Below, piece after piece: positions 26,416-35,528 of a stretch of DNA of 64,000 nucleotides. The notes under the pieces were generated by a model that saw nothing but the letters and a program-made list of their open reading frames with translations, searched no databases and was not told the origin of the DNA. Source of the stretch: Empedobacter stercoris (GTDB lineage Bacteria > Bacteroidota > Bacteroidia > Flavobacteriales > Weeksellaceae); NCBI RefSeq assembly GCF_965137335.1, contig NZ_CBCRZD010000001.1. The stretch is one strand, 5' to 3'. A program made the position numbers and the translations under genes. Positions within the stretch are counted from its first letter, which is position 1. Each line of letters begins with the position of its first letter.

Positions 26416-26450
26416 AAAAAAGGAGATTGTTTCCAATCCCCTTCTTTTAA
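26416..26450 (-). terminator. Probable terminator after the cold-shock gene
   Basis: Imperfect hairpin pairing AAAAGGAGATTG with CAATCCCCTTCTTTT around a 4-base loop, A/T-rich on both sides, between the cold-shock gene stop and the next gene. Confidence 0.5.
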
Positions 26451-26468
26451 TAAAAACTATGAATAAAA

Positions 26469-26660
26469 TTATATTCTTTTTACATTTACTGCCATAAGTC
26501 CTTTTTTACCTTTTTCTAGGTCAAAAGTTACTCTGTCATTTTCATTAACTCTATCTACTAATCCTGATACGTGTACGAAAATATCTTCACCTCCATTAGC
26601 ACTTGAAATAAAACCAAAACCTTTTGATTCGTTAAAGAATTTTACTGTTCCTTCTTGCAT
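26469..26660 (-). CDS. Cold-shock protein (CspA family)
   Basis: 63 aa OB-fold nucleic-acid chaperone with RNP1 KGFGFI and RNP2 DIFVH, beginning MQEGTVKFFNESKGFGFIS. It binds single-stranded RNA/DNA and melts structures in mRNA. It follows the larger cold-shock-domain gene by 18 nt and is likely translated from the same message. Confidence 0.95.
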   Translation of the reverse strand: MQEGTVKFFNESKGFGFISSANGGEDIFVHVSGLVDRVNENDRVTFDLEKGKKGLMAVNVKRI

Positions 26661-26678
26661 TTATATATTATTTAATAA

Positions 26679-27098
26679 TTAATTTTTTGAAATTTGAGTC
26701 GCTCTGTAGCCTTTTTCGCTTATTGCTTTTTTAAACTCTACTGCATCTCCTACTTTTAATAATTCTTTCGATTCTTTGAAATGGAAAAAAACTTTCTCTG
26801 TAGAATTTGTTATTTTGATAAATCCAAAACCTTTCTGATCGTTGTAATTATCAACTACACCTGTTATAAAAACATCTTTATCTTCTGATCTAGAGTTATT
26901 CAATAAATCCTTTTCTTTGTCTTGAAGGTGAGGAGGAATATCTGTAAAGTTTCCTAAAACATCAACATAAACAATCATTTCTTCTAATGATTTTCCTTTG
27001 TTATTATTTTCTTTACGATTTTCTCTTTTATTTTTTTTCTCTATTTTTTTTAATGCTCTTTTTTTATTTTTTTCCTTTTTAGATGTGGAATCTGCCAT
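26679..27098 (-). CDS. Cold-shock-domain protein with basic N-terminal extension
   Basis: 139 aa in three parts. A highly basic tail (about 1-36, Lys/Arg/Asn-rich) probably contacts nucleic acid or ribosomes. A linker (VDVLGNFTDIPPHLQD) follows. The C-terminal cold-shock domain (about 74-139) has RNP1 KGFGFIKI and RNP2 KVFFHF. The tail-plus-CSD layout occurs in Bacteroidota and differs from free-standing CspA. It is the first gene of a two-gene cold-shock operon with a long leader. Confidence 0.88.
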   Translation of the reverse strand: MADSTSKKEKNKKRALKKIEKKNKRENRKENNNKGKSLEEMIVYVDVLGNFTDIPPHLQDKEKDLLNNSRSEDKDVFITGVVDNYNDQKGFGFIKITNSTEKVFFHFKESKELLKVGDAVEFKKAISEKGYRATQISKN

Positions 27099-27403
27099 AG
27101 ATATTTTTTATCAAATTTTATTGTTACTTATATAAAAGAGAAATAAAAAAATAAATACCCAACTAAATGAATATCAATTCTAGAGTAATAATTTCGAAGT
27201 ACAAAAATTAATAAAATGAGTTGACTGAAGTCAAAAAATATAATTAAAAAAGTAAATTAAAGCTTAAAATCTTGTCTCTAATACTTTGCAAATGTACATT
27301 TAATATTTTAAGTATTCGTCATTCTATCCAATTCATTTTGTTTTAAATAAAAAAACCGCCTCAAAAGAGGCGGTTTTACAACGGTTATATTTTTTGAAAT
27401 TAA
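27099..27403. promoter_or_regulatory. 305-nt gene-free region: leader of the cold-shock operon plus Fe-S gene terminator
   Basis: On the minus strand two -7 candidates stand upstream of the cold-shock-domain gene. TACATTTG (27289-27296) would give a leader of about 185 nt. A weaker one, near TAATTTTTG (27202-27210), is preceded by TTGAC at 27230-27234 with about 21 nt spacing and would give about 95 nt. An inverted repeat TTGAC..GTCAA occupies 27221-27234. A long structured leader would fit cold-shock mRNA control, but I cannot fold it here. The other end holds the terminator at 27351-27377. Confidence 0.45.
27351..27377 (-). terminator. Terminator after the CCG-domain Fe-S gene
   Basis: GC-rich stem AAAACCGCCTC / GAGGCGGTTTT around AAAA, flanked by A and T tracts, 27 nt beyond the stop of the Fe-S gene. 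Confidence 0.9.
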
Positions 27404-28195
27404 CTATAAATCTTTCGCTTCCATAATTAATTCAGCTAAATCTTTTACTAATACAGTAGATTCTTTCTCAAAATGTTTTACCCCATCAGTCATCATTGTA
27501 TTACAAAATGGGCAACCAGTCGCAATAATATGCGGTTCTTTTTCTAACGCTTCTTCTGTACGCTCGACATTAATGTCTTTGTTACCTTTTTCTGCTTCTT
27601 TGAACATTTGAGCACCGCCTGCACCACAACATAGTCCACGTGTTTTACAACGTTTCATTTCAACTAATTCGGCGTCTAATTTTTCAATTAATTCACGAGG
27701 CGCTTCATACACATCATTTCCTCGACCCAAATAACATGGATCATGGAACGTGATTCGTCTACCTTTGAATGTTTCAGAACCTTCTAGTTTTAATTTACCT
27801 TCGTTGATTAATTGTTGAAGATATTGCGAGTGGTGTAACACTTCGTAATCTCCTCCTAAACTTGGGTATTCATTTTTCAGGGTATTGAAACAATGCGGAC
27901 AAGTTGTAACAATTTTTTTTACCTCGTAAGCATTCAAAACTTCAATATTCATCATTGCTTGCATTTGGAAAACAAATTCGTTTCCTGCTCTTTTTGCGGG
28001 GTCCCCCGTACAAGATTCTTCTGTCCCTAAAACTGCAAATTCGACTCCGATGCTATTTAAAATTTTAACAAATGCTCTTGTTATTTTTTTAGCTCTATCA
28101 TCAAAACTTCCGGCACAACCAACCCAGAACAAAACTTCTGGTTGTTTATCTTCGGCCATATACTGAGCCATTGTTTTAACTGTAATACTTGACAT
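27404..28195 (-). CDS. CCG-domain (Fe-S)-binding oxidoreductase subunit (HdrB-like)
   Basis: 263 aa with two cysteine-rich CCG repeats: SCTGDPAKRAGNE and TTCPHCFNTLKNEYP (Cys99, Cys102), then HDPCYLGR, GLCCGAGGAQMF (189-194) and TGCPFCNTM. These motifs hold the catalytic or non-cubane Fe-S centres of heterodisulfide-reductase B, GlpC and LutA type proteins. The opening PEVLFWVGCAGSFDDRAKK is typical of the Bacteroidota version. Soluble; expected to receive electrons from the membrane ferredoxin-type subunit encoded upstream at 28723-30051. The physiological donor and acceptor are unknown. Confidence 0.88.
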   Translation of the reverse strand: MSSITVKTMAQYMAEDKQPEVLFWVGCAGSFDDRAKKITRAFVKILNSIGVEFAVLGTEESCTGDPAKRAGNEFVFQMQAMMNIEVLNAYEVKKIVTTCPHCFNTLKNEYPSLGGDYEVLHHSQYLQQLINEGKLKLEGSETFKGRRITFHDPCYLGRGNDVYEAPRELIEKLDAELVEMKRCKTRGLCCGAGGAQMFKEAEKGNKDINVERTEEALEKEPHIIATGCPFCNTMMTDGVKHFEKESTVLVKDLAELIMEAKDL

Positions 28196-28225
28196 ATTTT
28201 TTTGTGTTATTTGATTGGATTTGGT

Positions 28226-28654
28226 TTAATGTTTACCATCATCAAATACCTGAATGGAAACATTTTTTTTAACCAAATCTGTAAATTTACCATTGTATCG
28301 TGTTGCTTTTACTAAATGGTTGTCTACCCAATGGTAATTACCTCCACGAGGTTTCCCCATTAGAAGTCCATGATATTTAAAACCATGTTTTTTCAACCAA
28401 ATTTCTGTGTATTCACGATGTTCTTCTATACGCGATGTGAAAAATGTAATAATATGCCCTTCGTCATACCATTTATTCAACGTTTCTAAAGCATCTGGAT
28501 AAACAGCTGCAGTTAACATACGTTCTGGTTCTTCGTTAGGAATATCATCGCAAATTGTTCCATCAATATCAATTAAATAATTTTTGATATTCTCTGGTAA
28601 AATAGGACTTACTCTTTCTCCGTTTTCAATTTTTTCCTCTAAGAAATTTTCCAT
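28226..28654 (-). CDS. HAD-like phosphatase family protein
   Basis: 142 aa with the HAD motif I LIDIDGTICDD (Asp29, Asp31), motif II FFTSR and a Lys in LLMGKPRGGNYHWVDNH that can act as motif III, followed by a VDNH acidic/His pair. There is no cap domain, so the substrate could be a small molecule or a macromolecule. It sits between the two halves of the Fe-S oxidoreductase with gaps of 30 and 68 nt on the same strand. That suggests, but does not prove, a linked job. Some databases name similar proteins phosphoheptose isomerase, which the motifs do not support. Confidence 0.75.
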   Translation of the reverse strand: MENFLEEKIENGERVSPILPENIKNYLIDIDGTICDDIPNEEPERMLTAAVYPDALETLNKWYDEGHIITFFTSRIEEHREYTEIWLKKHGFKYHGLLMGKPRGGNYHWVDNHLVKATRYNGKFTDLVKKNVSIQVFDDGKH

Positions 28655-28722
28655 GTGTGTGTTGTGTTTGTATTATTTTTAAATTAATAGTTCTTCGAGA
28701 ATGAGTAATTGTATTTTACAAT

Positions 28723-30051
28723 TTAATCATTTGCCCAGTTCAATCTATCTGCATTATTAAATTGCCAAGGAGCTCCATTGTTTTCGACATTTGTCATCAT
28801 CATATTTAACTCTTGTGGCGCAGCAGATTGTTCCATGACTAAATAACGACGCAAATCAACGATGATTGATAATGGATCGATATTTACTGGACAAGCTTGT
28901 GCACAGGCATTACAAGATGTACACGCCCATAATTCCTCTGGTGTAATGTAATCATTGACAAGCATTTTTCCATCATCAACAAACTTCCCATTTGTGTCGA
29001 TATTTTTACTTACTTCTTCTAAACGATCACGTGTATCCATCATAATTTTACGAGGAGATAGTTTTTTACCTGTTAAATTTGCTGGACATTCGGCTGTACA
29101 ACGACCACATTCTGTACATGTATAGGCATTAAGTAATTGCACTCTATTTAAATCAAAAATATCTTTTGCACCAAATGTTTCAGGTTCGCCTTGTGGTTCA
29201 GCGGGTGCTGCATATGGATCTGCATTAGGATCCATCATCATTTTTACCTCATCTGTTACAGCTTGTAAGTTGTTGAATTCTCCTTTTGGTTCCAATTTAG
29301 AAAACCAAGTATTTGGAAAAGCCAAAACGATGTGAAGATGTTTTGAATAATATAAATAATTTAAGAAAAAGAAAATCCCAATGATGTGAAACCACCAAGC
29401 TGCTCTTTCTATAAGTGTAATAAATGTAACATCATCAAACTGACTAATTATTGGGGCTGTTAGCCAAGATGAGATAGGAAAAGATCCTACTTTTGCATAA
29501 TGTTCTGCTCCCATTACTTGCAATACTTGATCTGCTCCATTCATTGTAAATAAGGCTAACATAAATGCAATTTCCATAATAAGAATATAATTTGCATCGT
29601 CTTTTGCCCAACCTTTCATTTCTGGTTTCCAGAAACGTCCAACTTTTACGACATTTCTTCTGAAAAGGAAAATGATACATGAAATCATAACCAAAAAGGC
29701 TAAAATTTCGAAAAATGCAATCATTCCGTTATAGAAACTTCCTAAGAAACTAAGCACACGGTGCGTTCCAAACACACCATCGATAATAATTTCTAAAACT
29801 TCGATGTTGATTAAAACGAAACCTACATATACAAAAATATGCAAGATTCCTGCTAACGGACGTACTGTCATTTTACCTTGTCCTAACGCGACACGTGCCA
29901 TCGTTTTCCATCTTTCAGCTGGATGGTCTAAACGATCAATTTCTTTTCCTAATTTGATATTACGTATCAGTTTCTTTACATTTTTTGCAAAGAACCAAAT
30001 ACTCCCAATCATAATTAAGAGAAAAATTACATTTGGAATGTACTTCATCAT
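28723..30051 (-). CDS. Membrane ferredoxin-type electron-transfer subunit (HdrC/NarI-like fusion)
   Basis: 442 aa. About five to six membrane helices (5-22, 66-90, 108-130, 155-177, 212-235) with His71, His222, His238 and His240 as possible haem ligands form a NarI-like module. It is followed by two 4Fe-4S motifs: Cys312/315/318/322 (CTECGRCTAECP) and Cys377/380/383/387 (CTSCNACAQACP). The protein is built to pass electrons between the membrane quinone pool and a soluble partner, most likely the CCG protein encoded downstream. In Bacteroidota the pair is widespread and uncharacterised. Confidence 0.87.
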   Translation of the reverse strand: MMKYIPNVIFLLIMIGSIWFFAKNVKKLIRNIKLGKEIDRLDHPAERWKTMARVALGQGKMTVRPLAGILHIFVYVGFVLINIEVLEIIIDGVFGTHRVLSFLGSFYNGMIAFFEILAFLVMISCIIFLFRRNVVKVGRFWKPEMKGWAKDDANYILIMEIAFMLALFTMNGADQVLQVMGAEHYAKVGSFPISSWLTAPIISQFDDVTFITLIERAAWWFHIIGIFFFLNYLYYSKHLHIVLAFPNTWFSKLEPKGEFNNLQAVTDEVKMMMDPNADPYAAPAEPQGEPETFGAKDIFDLNRVQLLNAYTCTECGRCTAECPANLTGKKLSPRKIMMDTRDRLEEVSKNIDTNGKFVDDGKMLVNDYITPEELWACTSCNACAQACPVNIDPLSIIVDLRRYLVMEQSAAPQELNMMMTNVENNGAPWQFNNADRLNWAND

Positions 30052-30105
30052 TTTTTATTAGTCTTTTTTGTGAGTTTTGAGTTTTAATATTTTTTTTAAT
30101 CCATG

Positions 30106-31080
30106 TTATGGTTGTACTGGTTGTTTTTTACCAAAAACAGAGATATTAACATAGCGACTTGGATTTTTCTTTAAATCTTCAACCAGCGCATTCATATTTT
30201 TAATAGCAGCTTCCAATTCATTGGCAAGCGTTTCATCTTTTGCTAATTTTCCTAAAGATCCTTTTCCATTGTTCATATCTTCTAACAAGATATTCAAATT
30301 ATTGGATGCTTTTTCAAAATTTATGATTATTTGATCCAACTCTAATGCATTCAATTTATCTGCAGTTTCACCAAATTTATCGACTGTAGCTTTTGCAGAA
30401 GCCATTGTTGCGTTTGCATTGTTAAGTGTCGAATTTAATGTTTTTTCATTCGTTTCAATCAAACGATTTGCACTATTTGATGTTGCTGTTAATGATTTTG
30501 CAGTTTTATCAAACGAATCAATTGTGTGGTTTAAATTTCTCAACATGGCTTTAATATCTTGCTGAGTTGATGGATCTAATACATTGTTTACACTTCCTAA
30601 TGTTTGATTAAAGCTTAATAAAACACTGTCCAATTTTGCTTGCGTTGGTGTTAATTGCTTTGACAAACCGTCTAACATTCCTCCTGCAATTCGTCCTTGT
30701 AAAAAATCTCCGTCTTTTGCAATATCTGGTCCGTAATCCAACAATAGCCGAACCTCTGGGCCAGACATAATTCCTGGTTCATAAATTTCCGCTACTGTTT
30801 TCTTCGAAAACTCGATGTCTTTTTCTACAGAAATCACCACTTCAAAATAAATTGGTTTGGCTGTATCTATAATTTTGATTTCTTTCACCTGACCTACTCT
30901 CAAACCGTTTACAGAAACAGGTTTTGAAGGTGCTAATCCATTTACATTTTCGTATTTCACTGTAAATAAACGTCCTGATGAAAAGATATTTTGTCCTTTC
31001 AAAAAATTGAACAACATAAAGAAACCTACTAAGGTTAACAAGGTTATGATTCCAATTTTGAATTCTTTAGATAATTTCAC
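30106..31080 (-). CDS. MlaD/MCE family lipid-transport protein
   Basis: 324 aa with an N-terminal membrane anchor (7-25) and one MCE domain (about 38-115: RLFTVKYENVNGLAPSKPVSVNGLRVGQVKEI, cited in parts). A long helical region with heptad-like Asn/Leu/Ala runs follows (190-300). The MCE ring and helical needle of such proteins carry phospholipids across the periplasm; the partner permease and ATPase (MlaE/MlaF) are not here. The start codon is GTG (31078-31080). Downstream of the amidase gene by 59 nt. Confidence 0.88.
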   Translation of the reverse strand: MKLSKEFKIGIITLLTLVGFFMLFNFLKGQNIFSSGRLFTVKYENVNGLAPSKPVSVNGLRVGQVKEIKIIDTAKPIYFEVVISVEKDIEFSKKTVAEIYEPGIMSGPEVRLLLDYGPDIAKDGDFLQGRIAGGMLDGLSKQLTPTQAKLDSVLLSFNQTLGSVNNVLDPSTQQDIKAMLRNLNHTIDSFDKTAKSLTATSNSANRLIETNEKTLNSTLNNANATMASAKATVDKFGETADKLNALELDQIIINFEKASNNLNILLEDMNNGKGSLGKLAKDETLANELEAAIKNMNALVEDLKKNPSRYVNISVFGKKQPVQP

Positions 31081-31139
31081 TTGATATGATTTTATGCAAA
31101 AATAAAATTTAATTTGTAAAGAAACACTTTATATTACGC

Positions 31140-32447
31140 TTACATTGGTTCTTCACCATTAAATGTAACGATAAACGCATTTCTAAAACCTTTATCTTGA
31201 ACTTGTTTCAATGTTTTTTGAGCTGCTTCCATTGTTTTATCTGCACCAAAATAATATTTTTGGAGTCCACCTTCTTTCACCCTCAATACATTTGTAAGTC
31301 CATTGAATTTATCGTCTTTATCTCTATATTTTTTATTAGATGTCATGAATTGTACTCGGTAGTTTTTACCACCTTCTAATTTTTTATTTGTTTCAAATTC
31401 AACAATTTTAGCACCTGAAAAACCTTTACGTTTTACTGTTTGCAACAAATCATCTGCTCGGGATTGTAAATCTGTTTCACCATAATAGTACACATATTTA
31501 TCTCCTTCTTGAATAACGTCTAAATCTGTTAAACCCCTCAACTGCGGCGACGTGGCAGAAAATTTCATCTTAGATTCCATTACCTTGATCTTCAATTTTT
31601 TTCCTTCTACAGGTTTTTCAACTTTTTTTACAGTTTTAGGTTTTTCTTCCTCATATTCTATTCCACTTCTTCGATCGTATTCTTTCTTGAATTGTTTGAA
31701 CGCTTCATAAATTGTTTGAGAAGACTGCTCTTTTCCTTCGTTAGAGGCTAAATAGTTTCCTTCATCATAATTCGAAATAAATCCTAACTCTACCAAAACA
31801 GAAGGTGAAGCATTTCCTCTTAAGACGTGAAAATTAGCTTGTTTCACTCCTCTACTTTTTCTGAAATCTCGGTTTACAAAACCTTTTTCGACTAAATCTG
31901 CAAAACGAATCGATTGCTCTTTATAAGCTGCATTCATAATTTCGAAAGCAATAACAGCCTCAGGATCATTTGGATTAAATTTTTCGTAACGTTCTTGATC
32001 TTTTTCTAAAAACACAACTGAGTTCTCGCGTTTCGATACTTCGTCTGTTTCGTTTGATCTTTTCAATCCCATCACAAATGTTTCTGTACCCGTCGCACTT
32101 TTATTATCAGCCGAATTACAATGAATGGAAACAAATAAATTTGCATGATTATCATTCGAAATTTTTGTACGTTCCCACAATTCTAAAAAAACATCTGTAT
32201 CGCGTGTTAAAATAACTTTAACATCTTTGTGATTTTTCTTTATTAATTCTGCTAATCTTTTCGAAACATCTAACGTGATATTCTTTTCATAATCAGCGAC
32301 TCCCCTTGCTCCAACATCTTTACCACCATGACCAGCATCTATAACAATTACAAAATTTTGTTTTTTTTGAGCAAATGAAAGTGTAGAAAATACCAACATC
32401 ATCGCAAAAAATAAATACTTTTGTATGTTAATCATTTTTAAACTCAT
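31140..32447 (-). CDS. N-acetylmuramoyl-L-alanine amidase with C-terminal SPOR-like repeats
   Basis: 435 aa. Signal peptide (ends FSTLSFAQ), then the zinc amidase_3 domain with His40 (DAGHGG), Glu54 (YEKNITLD) and His109 (VSIHCNS), and the catalytic Glu in VLVELGFIS. The C-terminal part has two related beta repeats (VIQEGDKYVYYYGE and VKEGGLQKYYFGAD), as in SPOR-type peptidoglycan-binding domains. It hydrolyses the bond between MurNAc and the stem peptide during division. Its start is only 27 nt from the start of divergent lptD, so the two share a compact promoter region. Confidence 0.92.
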   Translation of the reverse strand: MSLKMINIQKYLFFAMMLVFSTLSFAQKKQNFVIVIDAGHGGKDVGARGVADYEKNITLDVSKRLAELIKKNHKDVKVILTRDTDVFLELWERTKISNDNHANLFVSIHCNSADNKSATGTETFVMGLKRSNETDEVSKRENSVVFLEKDQERYEKFNPNDPEAVIAFEIMNAAYKEQSIRFADLVEKGFVNRDFRKSRGVKQANFHVLRGNASPSVLVELGFISNYDEGNYLASNEGKEQSSQTIYEAFKQFKKEYDRRSGIEYEEEKPKTVKKVEKPVEGKKLKIKVMESKMKFSATSPQLRGLTDLDVIQEGDKYVYYYGETDLQSRADDLLQTVKRKGFSGAKIVEFETNKKLEGGKNYRVQFMTSNKKYRDKDDKFNGLTNVLRVKEGGLQKYYFGADKTMEAAQKTLKQVQDKGFRNAFIVTFNGEEPM

Positions 32448-32469
32448 ACTATAGGTTTGTTTTTTTGAT

Positions 32470-32477
32470 TAATTTTG
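32470..32477 (+). promoter_or_regulatory. TAATTTTG motif overlapping the annotated lptD start
   Basis: Matches the -7 consensus TAnnTTTG and includes the TTG start codon at 32475. If this is the real promoter, translation must start further in, for example at a TTG at 32508 that still leaves a good signal peptide. If translation starts at 32475, the promoter lies further upstream. Confidence 0.3.
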
Positions 32478-35120
32478 ACGCAATTTATAAAAAATAAGTT
32501 TTTCAATTTGTTTACAAAGGCAATTAAATCGATTTTATTTTTTAGTCCAGTTATGGTTTGCACCATTTCTTTTGGACAAGTTAAGCAAAATAATAACGAT
32601 AAAGATCACTCTAAAATTGTTTCTGATTCTGTGAAATTAGATACGATTATCCCTGTAAAAGAGAAATTAGAGTTTGTAGTAGAGCACAGTTCTGAAGATG
32701 AAATTCATAACCGTAAAAAACGTATGACTTACCTTTTGCGTAAGGCACATGTTGTTTATGGTGACATGACTATTGATGCCGATTACATAGAATTAAACTG
32801 GGATACGGGTGATGTATATGCCGAAGGTAAACGTGATTCTATTGGTAACATTATTGAAAAAACGAAGTTTACACAAGGTCAACAAGAAATTTTGCAAGAT
32901 GCTTTCAAAGTAAATTTCAAAACGAAAGTCGGAATTGCGTATAACATTCGCATGACACAAGAAGAAGGAATTATTATTGCTGATAAAGCCAAGCGCGTCA
33001 ACGATTCGGTTATGTTATTGAAACGTGCTGATTTTACAACGGATACTTATTTTAAAGAAGGAAAAGATACACGTCCAGATTATTTTCTTCGTGCCAAAGA
33101 AGGAAAAATGATTGATAAAAATGGTAAGAAAACCTTGATTACCGGTCCTATTAATATGTGGATTTATGATGTTCCTACCCCTTTAGCATTACCATTTGGG
33201 TATATTCCAGCAATGGGCGCAAAACGTGCAGCTGGAATCTTAATGCCACGTCCAGGTGAACGTACAAATCTTGGTTTCTTTATCGAAGATTTAGGTTTTT
33301 ATGTTCCATTTGGTGATAATTTCGATTTAAAACTTTCTGGAGATATTTACACAAAAGGTAGTTGGGCAGCGAGAGCTGAATCGAATTATAAAAAACGTTA
33401 TAAATACAATGGTAGGCTATCGGCAAATGTAGAAAATCGATTAACTGGAATTAAAGGAATTACAGATGGAGCAAATGCATTCTCTAAACAAAATCTGTTT
33501 GGTGTAATGTGGTCGCATAGTCAAGATCCTAAAGCAAATCCGTATTGGTTATTCAACGCAAATGTCAACTTTTCGAGTTCAAAATACTACCGAGAATCTG
33601 TACGAAATCAGTACATTAATACAGGAGATGTTTTCACAAATAATGTCAACTCATCTATTAACTTGACGAAGAACTTTGAGAACGCACCCTTAACAGCTCA
33701 ATTGAGTATGTCGCATTCTCAGAACTACAATACGGGTGATATTAACATTGCATTTCCTCGTCTTAACTTAACCATGTCTCGTATTTTTCCATTTGCAAAG
33801 AAAAATATGCCAAAAGAAGGTTTATTACAAAACCTTGGACTAACGTATAGTATGCAAGCTGGAAACGAAGTGAACACAAATGATAACGATATTTTCACAG
33901 ATAAAATGTGGAAAGAACAAATGCGAATGGGTGCAAATCACAAAATTGGTTTACAGACAGGAATAACACTTGCTAATTATTTTCCATTAACCTTATCATC
34001 AGATTACAATGAAGTTTGGGGTGATAATCGTTTGATTAAACGTTACAATTCAGTGAATGGAAAAATTGAAGACAAAACTTTAAAAGGATTTAATTCGTAT
34101 CGAACATTTAATTTCAATGCTTCTGTTTCAACGAATATTTATGGCTTATACCTTAATCCTAACAAAGATGCTAAAATCTTAGGTATTCAACATGTGATTA
34201 CGCCTTCAATTGGCTATAGTTACACACCAGATTTTCAAGGTGAGTCTTGGGGATATTACAAAGCTTACAAAGATCAAAATCAAGAAGAAATTTGGTACAA
34301 TCAATACCAAGACATGTTGTATGGTGTAGGAATTCCAGGATTGACTAATTCCTTAAATTTTGGACTTTCGAACAATTTAGAGATGAAAGTAAAAAATGAT
34401 AATGATCCGAAAGGTTTCAAAAAAGTAAAGATTTTTGAATACTTACGTTTAAGTTCATCCTATAATTTTTCTGCAGAAGAATTCAAACTTTCTCCTATAA
34501 ATATTAATGGTATGACTTCTTTATTTGACCGAAAAGTTAATGTTCAATTTTCATCAACCGTAAATCCATACAAAATTAGACGCTACATCAATGCTTCTGG
34601 TAATGAAGTTGCAGAATATGTTGACAAAATGGGATTAGGAGATCTTCGTATTTCGAATATGACATTAGGAACTGGATATACATTTGACAACAGTACATTT
34701 GGTGGAAAAGGTTTCGATGCCAAGAACTATAAAAAAAGAGGAACCGTACGTGACGAAAATTTCTATTACGACAGCGATAATTACGCACAATTCGCTATTC
34801 CATGGAGTTTAACGGCTAACATCAGCTATAACTACACAAAAGGAACACAGCGAAAAGGAGATAGCACAGGTTCTATTGCATTGAATGGTAAAATCTCTCC
34901 AACACCTTATTGGGCAATTTCAGCTAACGCTACATACGATTTTATTACGAATGAGATCACCTATGTTCGTTTCGGATTTGAACGAGATTTACGTAGTTTT
35001 ACTTTATCGTTTAACTGGACTCCAATGGGAACTTACAAAAGTTATGATTTCTTCATCGGAATCAAAGCTTCGATCCTACAAGATTTGAAGTACAACGACA
35101 GATCAAGACTTAATTACTAA
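32475..35120 (+). CDS. lptD: LPS-assembly protein LptD
   Basis: 881 aa outer-membrane translocon inserting lipopolysaccharide. A signal peptide (SILFFSPVMVCTISFGQ region) is followed by a short OstA/LptA-like beta-jellyroll (about 70-150: HVVYGDMTIDADYIELNWDTG...). Then comes the large beta-barrel, with a conserved domain beginning PTPLALPFGYIPA and ending in an aromatic terminal strand. It is divergent from a murein amidase gene. It begins with TTG, and the reading frame has no ATG before residue 27. A start at the TTG at 32508 is an alternative. Function is firm, the exact start is not. Confidence 0.92.
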   Translation: MTQFIKNKFFNLFTKAIKSILFFSPVMVCTISFGQVKQNNNDKDHSKIVSDSVKLDTIIPVKEKLEFVVEHSSEDEIHNRKKRMTYLLRKAHVVYGDMTIDADYIELNWDTGDVYAEGKRDSIGNIIEKTKFTQGQQEILQDAFKVNFKTKVGIAYNIRMTQEEGIIIADKAKRVNDSVMLLKRADFTTDTYFKEGKDTRPDYFLRAKEGKMIDKNGKKTLITGPINMWIYDVPTPLALPFGYIPAMGAKRAAGILMPRPGERTNLGFFIEDLGFYVPFGDNFDLKLSGDIYTKGSWAARAESNYKKRYKYNGRLSANVENRLTGIKGITDGANAFSKQNLFGVMWSHSQDPKANPYWLFNANVNFSSSKYYRESVRNQYINTGDVFTNNVNSSINLTKNFENAPLTAQLSMSHSQNYNTGDINIAFPRLNLTMSRIFPFAKKNMPKEGLLQNLGLTYSMQAGNEVNTNDNDIFTDKMWKEQMRMGANHKIGLQTGITLANYFPLTLSSDYNEVWGDNRLIKRYNSVNGKIEDKTLKGFNSYRTFNFNASVSTNIYGLYLNPNKDAKILGIQHVITPSIGYSYTPDFQGESWGYYKAYKDQNQEEIWYNQYQDMLYGVGIPGLTNSLNFGLSNNLEMKVKNDNDPKGFKKVKIFEYLRLSSSYNFSAEEFKLSPININGMTSLFDRKVNVQFSSTVNPYKIRRYINASGNEVAEYVDKMGLGDLRISNMTLGTGYTFDNSTFGGKGFDAKNYKKRGTVRDENFYYDSDNYAQFAIPWSLTANISYNYTKGTQRKGDSTGSIALNGKISPTPYWAISANATYDFITNEITYVRFGFERDLRSFTLSFNWTPMGTYKSYDFFIGIKASILQDLKYNDRSRLNY

Positions 35121-35132
35121 AAATATCAAAAC

Positions 35133-35519
35133 ATGAAAAAACAAATTATTCATACGAACAAAGCGCCACAAGCTATCGGACCATATTCGCAAGGAGTAAA
35201 ATACAATGGTTTTCTTTACACTTCAGGACAAATTCCTTTTAATGTAGAGAATAACGAATTAGTAACATCAAGCATTCAAGACGAAGTACACCAAGTCATG
35301 AAAAACGTTATCGCTATTCTTGAAGAAGGCGGCACAACAATAGATAATGTTGTAAAAACAACAATTTTCGTAAAAGATTTAAACGATTTTAATGCCGTAA
35401 ATGAAGTGTATGCTTCTTATTTCAATGATACAAATTACCCGGCGCGAGAATGTGTAGAAGTTGCTCGTTTACCCCGCGATGTAAATGTAGAAATATCTGT
35501 AATTGCGATTGCAGACTAA
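35133..35519 (+). CDS. ridA: RidA family enamine/imine deaminase
   Basis: 128 aa. Hydrolyses reactive 2-aminoacrylate and related imines from PLP enzymes. The key residues are present: Arg105 (YPARECVEV) and Glu121 (NVEISVIA), with the conserved start KAPQAIGPYSQG and YTSGQIP. Encoded 12 nt after lptD, so probably in the same operon although unrelated in function. Confidence 0.95.
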   Translation: MKKQIIHTNKAPQAIGPYSQGVKYNGFLYTSGQIPFNVENNELVTSSIQDEVHQVMKNVIAILEEGGTTIDNVVKTTIFVKDLNDFNAVNEVYASYFNDTNYPARECVEVARLPRDVNVEISVIAIAD

Positions 35520-35528
35520 TAAATAATT

